Shown: positions 62,525-64,000 of the stretch, piece after piece
Layout of the letters: each line of letters begins with the position of its first letter
How positions within the stretch are numbered: position 1 is the stretch's first letter
Assembly: GCF_027484365.1 (NCBI RefSeq)
Contig: NZ_JAIXTC010000022.1
Location: forward strand, 62,001 to 126,000
Origin: Brevundimonas sp.
GTDB taxonomy: Bacteria; Pseudomonadota; Alphaproteobacteria; Caulobacterales; Caulobacteraceae
Length of the DNA: 64,000 nucleotides
Direction of reading: 5' to 3'
The notes under the pieces: model-generated
What the model was told of the DNA's origin: nothing
Seen by the model: only the letters and a program-made list of their open reading frames with translations
Databases searched by the model: none
Translations under genes and position numbers: made by a program

Positions 62525-63397
62525 ATGATCATCTCCCGCCGGTCGGCCGTGCTGGCCGTCGCCGCCTCTGTCGTCGCCACAGGCCCAGCCTTCGCCCAGG
62601 TCGGACGGGGGCGATGCCGACAACGCCGCCAGGGCCAGGCGAACGGCGCGTCCGACGTGCCGCATGTCCGCACCCCGGTCGGCCCGGACCCGCTGCAGTT
62701 CTACGATCTGTACGGCGGGGATGCCGACGGCCCGATCCTGGCCTTCATCCACGGCGGTGGCTGGTCGATGGGCGACGCGACCATGGTCCACGCCCTGCCC
62801 GACTACGCCCGACGCCACGACCTGACTCTGGCCTCGATCAGCTATCGCCTCGTCCCCGATGTCAGCCCGCGCGAACAGGCCCAGGACGTGGCCGCCTCGG
62901 TCGCCCATCTGCGCCGACATCATCCCGGACGACGGATCGTCCTGCTGGGCCATTCGGCGGGGGCGCATCTGGCCGCGCTCGTCGGTGTCGATGCAAACTA
63001 TCTGGACGCCGTCGGTCTCGCGCCGGCCGATCTGGCAGGGGTCATCCTGCTGGACGGCGCAGGCTATGATGCGACGGGCGACCGGGGAGGCGGCGTCTCC
63101 GGCCGGGTACTGGACCGGCTCTATACGGACGCGTTCGGCGACCAGGCCGCCGCCCTGTCCCCGACCCTGCTGGTCCGGCCGGGCCAGGCCTATCCGCCCT
63201 TCCTGATCTTCCACATCGAAAGCCGCGCGGACTCACGTGGCCAGAGCCAGGGCATGGCGGAGGCCTTGCGCGCAGCCGGGGGCCGGGCCGAGGTCGTCGT
63301 CGCGCCCGCCGACAGCCACCGCGACATCAATGTCGAGTTCGGCATCGCGGGCGATGCGGAGGGCGAACGCGCGGCCCGCTTCATCGCCGGCGGTTGA
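62525..63397 (+). CDS. Exported alpha/beta hydrolase (HSL-like carboxylesterase)
   Basis: 290 residues. MIISRRSAVLAVAASVVATG is a signal peptide (ending FAQ). FIHGGGWSMG near residue 75 is the oxyanion-hole HGGGW, GHSAGAHLAAL near 141 supplies the nucleophile Ser, and PADSHRDIN near 264 the His. Likely periplasmic esterase. The longer frame from 62483 lacks a signal and is rejected. Confidence 0.88.
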   Translation: MIISRRSAVLAVAASVVATGPAFAQVGRGRCRQRRQGQANGASDVPHVRTPVGPDPLQFYDLYGGDADGPILAFIHGGGWSMGDATMVHALPDYARRHDLTLASISYRLVPDVSPREQAQDVAASVAHLRRHHPGRRIVLLGHSAGAHLAALVGVDANYLDAVGLAPADLAGVILLDGAGYDATGDRGGGVSGRVLDRLYTDAFGDQAAALSPTLLVRPGQAYPPFLIFHIESRADSRGQSQGMAEALRAAGGRAEVVVAPADSHRDINVEFGIAGDAEGERAARFIAGG

Positions 63398-63416
63398 GGC
63401 GAACGGCCTTCGATGC

Positions 63417-63779
63417 TCAGTCTGGCGCGGACTGGTCCGGCGTCGGAGGCGTTGCGTCGGGCGCGGCGGCAGCCTCATTGGCCTGCCGCGTGGCGGAGGC
63501 CGCATCGGTGCTCGCGGCGGCCGGCTCTGACGACGGGGTCCGGGCCGGTGCGGCCTCCTCCGCCTTCTCATCGGCCGGCCCGGTGTCCTTGCCGGGGTCT
63601 TCCTTCTTGGCGGCGGGCTCGGGTCGAGCCACGGGCGCGACCTCATCCTCCACGATCGGCACGGCCTCGATGAAGTCGAGCTCGGCGACCGGCGCCCCGG
63701 GTTCGCCCGCGGTCGGTGACTGCTGTCCGCACGCGGCCACAAGGCCTGCAAGGACGATCGAGATGGCGATGCGTTGCAT
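63417..63779 (-). CDS. Small Ala/Pro/Glu-rich lipoprotein
   Basis: 120 residues. MQRIAISIVLAGLVAACGQQ ends with a lipobox (LVAAC), so Cys17 is probably acylated. The rest is low-complexity (Ala, Pro, Glu) with no recognisable domain. Start 63779 is favoured by the signal peptide. It converges with the esterase gene and diverges from uvrC. Confidence 0.7.
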   Translation of the reverse strand: MQRIAISIVLAGLVAACGQQSPTAGEPGAPVAELDFIEAVPIVEDEVAPVARPEPAAKKEDPGKDTGPADEKAEEAAPARTPSSEPAAASTDAASATRQANEAAAAPDATPPTPDQSAPD

Positions 63780-63892
63780 GATGGAGCCCACGAAGGCGGA
63801 GACGTGCCGCCGGTCACCGGAATCCTCCGCCATTCTCCGAAGCCGATCAAGCCGCTCTGACAGATCGAAGTGCGACGCCTATATTCGCCCCG

Positions 63893-64000
63893 ATGACTGT
63901 GGAGACCCCCGCCCCTGATTCGACGCCTCTCGTCGCCGCCGATCTGATCCGCGACGAGGCCCGCCGCGCGCCCGACAAGCCGGGCGTCTATCGCATGTAC
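63893..64000 (+). CDS. uvrC: UvrABC excinuclease subunit C, start only (cut by window edge)
   Basis: The first 36 codons read MTVETPAPDSTPLVAADLIR and then ARRAPDKPGVYRMY, the start of the GIY-YIG nuclease domain of UvrC. The remainder of the roughly 600-residue protein lies beyond base 64000. Nucleotide-excision repair in the cytoplasm. Confidence 0.85.
   Translation, partial: MTVETPAPDSTPLVAADLIRDEARRAPDKPGVYRMY

Overview
The window is a GC-rich (roughly two-thirds G+C by eye), gene-dense chromosomal segment of an alphaproteobacterium of the Caulobacteraceae, most likely Brevundimonas. The clues are a CckA-type hybrid kinase next to fliQ-fliR-flhB, CtrA-like boxes in front of flagellar operons, a CdnL/CarD gene near fdxA, a TonB receptor with a VTGSR plug start, and many exported peptidases. 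No rRNA, CRISPR array, prophage or recognisable transposase was seen. The genus call is inference.

Layout. 0-9.4 kb: 5' part of icd (cut by the window edge), a DUF1176 lipoprotein, two DUF885 exported hydrolases flanking a LysR regulator, and an M61 peptidase. 9.4-13.7 kb: cckA and fliQRflhB. 13.85-15 kb: an AT-rich orphan gene that looks acquired. 15-18 kb: a TPR membrane protein and an acyltransferase-3. 18.1-24.5 kb: four tightly overlapping genes (KAS III-like thiolase, heme-oxygenase-like di-iron protein, unknown protein, 5-oxoprolinase), then DUF969-DUF979-DUF2891, which with the oxoprolinase suggests 5-oxoproline use. 27.5-32.7 kb: TonB receptor and a TPR/2OG-oxygenase pair. 32.8-35.7 kb: flgB-flgC-fliE diverging from fliO-fliP, then an HU gene. 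35.7-41 kb: large TPR envelope protein, DUF983, tRNA-Arg(CCU), SDR and DsbA-like isomerase.

The most striking item is at 41206-41514 (minus): a small exported protein whose mature part aligns without gaps to eukaryotic ubiquitin and ends in Arg-Pro-Arg-Gly. It stands alone, has lower GC than its surroundings, and a perfect palindrome covers its Shine-Dalgarno sequence.

41.6-64 kb: SUV3-like helicase and S4 protein, YceI, fdxA, a winged-helix regulator and VOC protein, cdnL, rpmB, tandem M1 peptidases, transglutaminase, HNH nuclease, TRIC channel with a 3-methyladenine glycosylase, tandem JmjC/cupin oxygenases, gluQRS, EamA, a cold-shock protein, extensin-like protein, serine hydrolase, PPK2, esterase, a small lipoprotein and the start of uvrC. 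Several intergenic palindromic repeats (9.3, 24.6, 40.9 and 58.3 kb) belong to one dispersed family.
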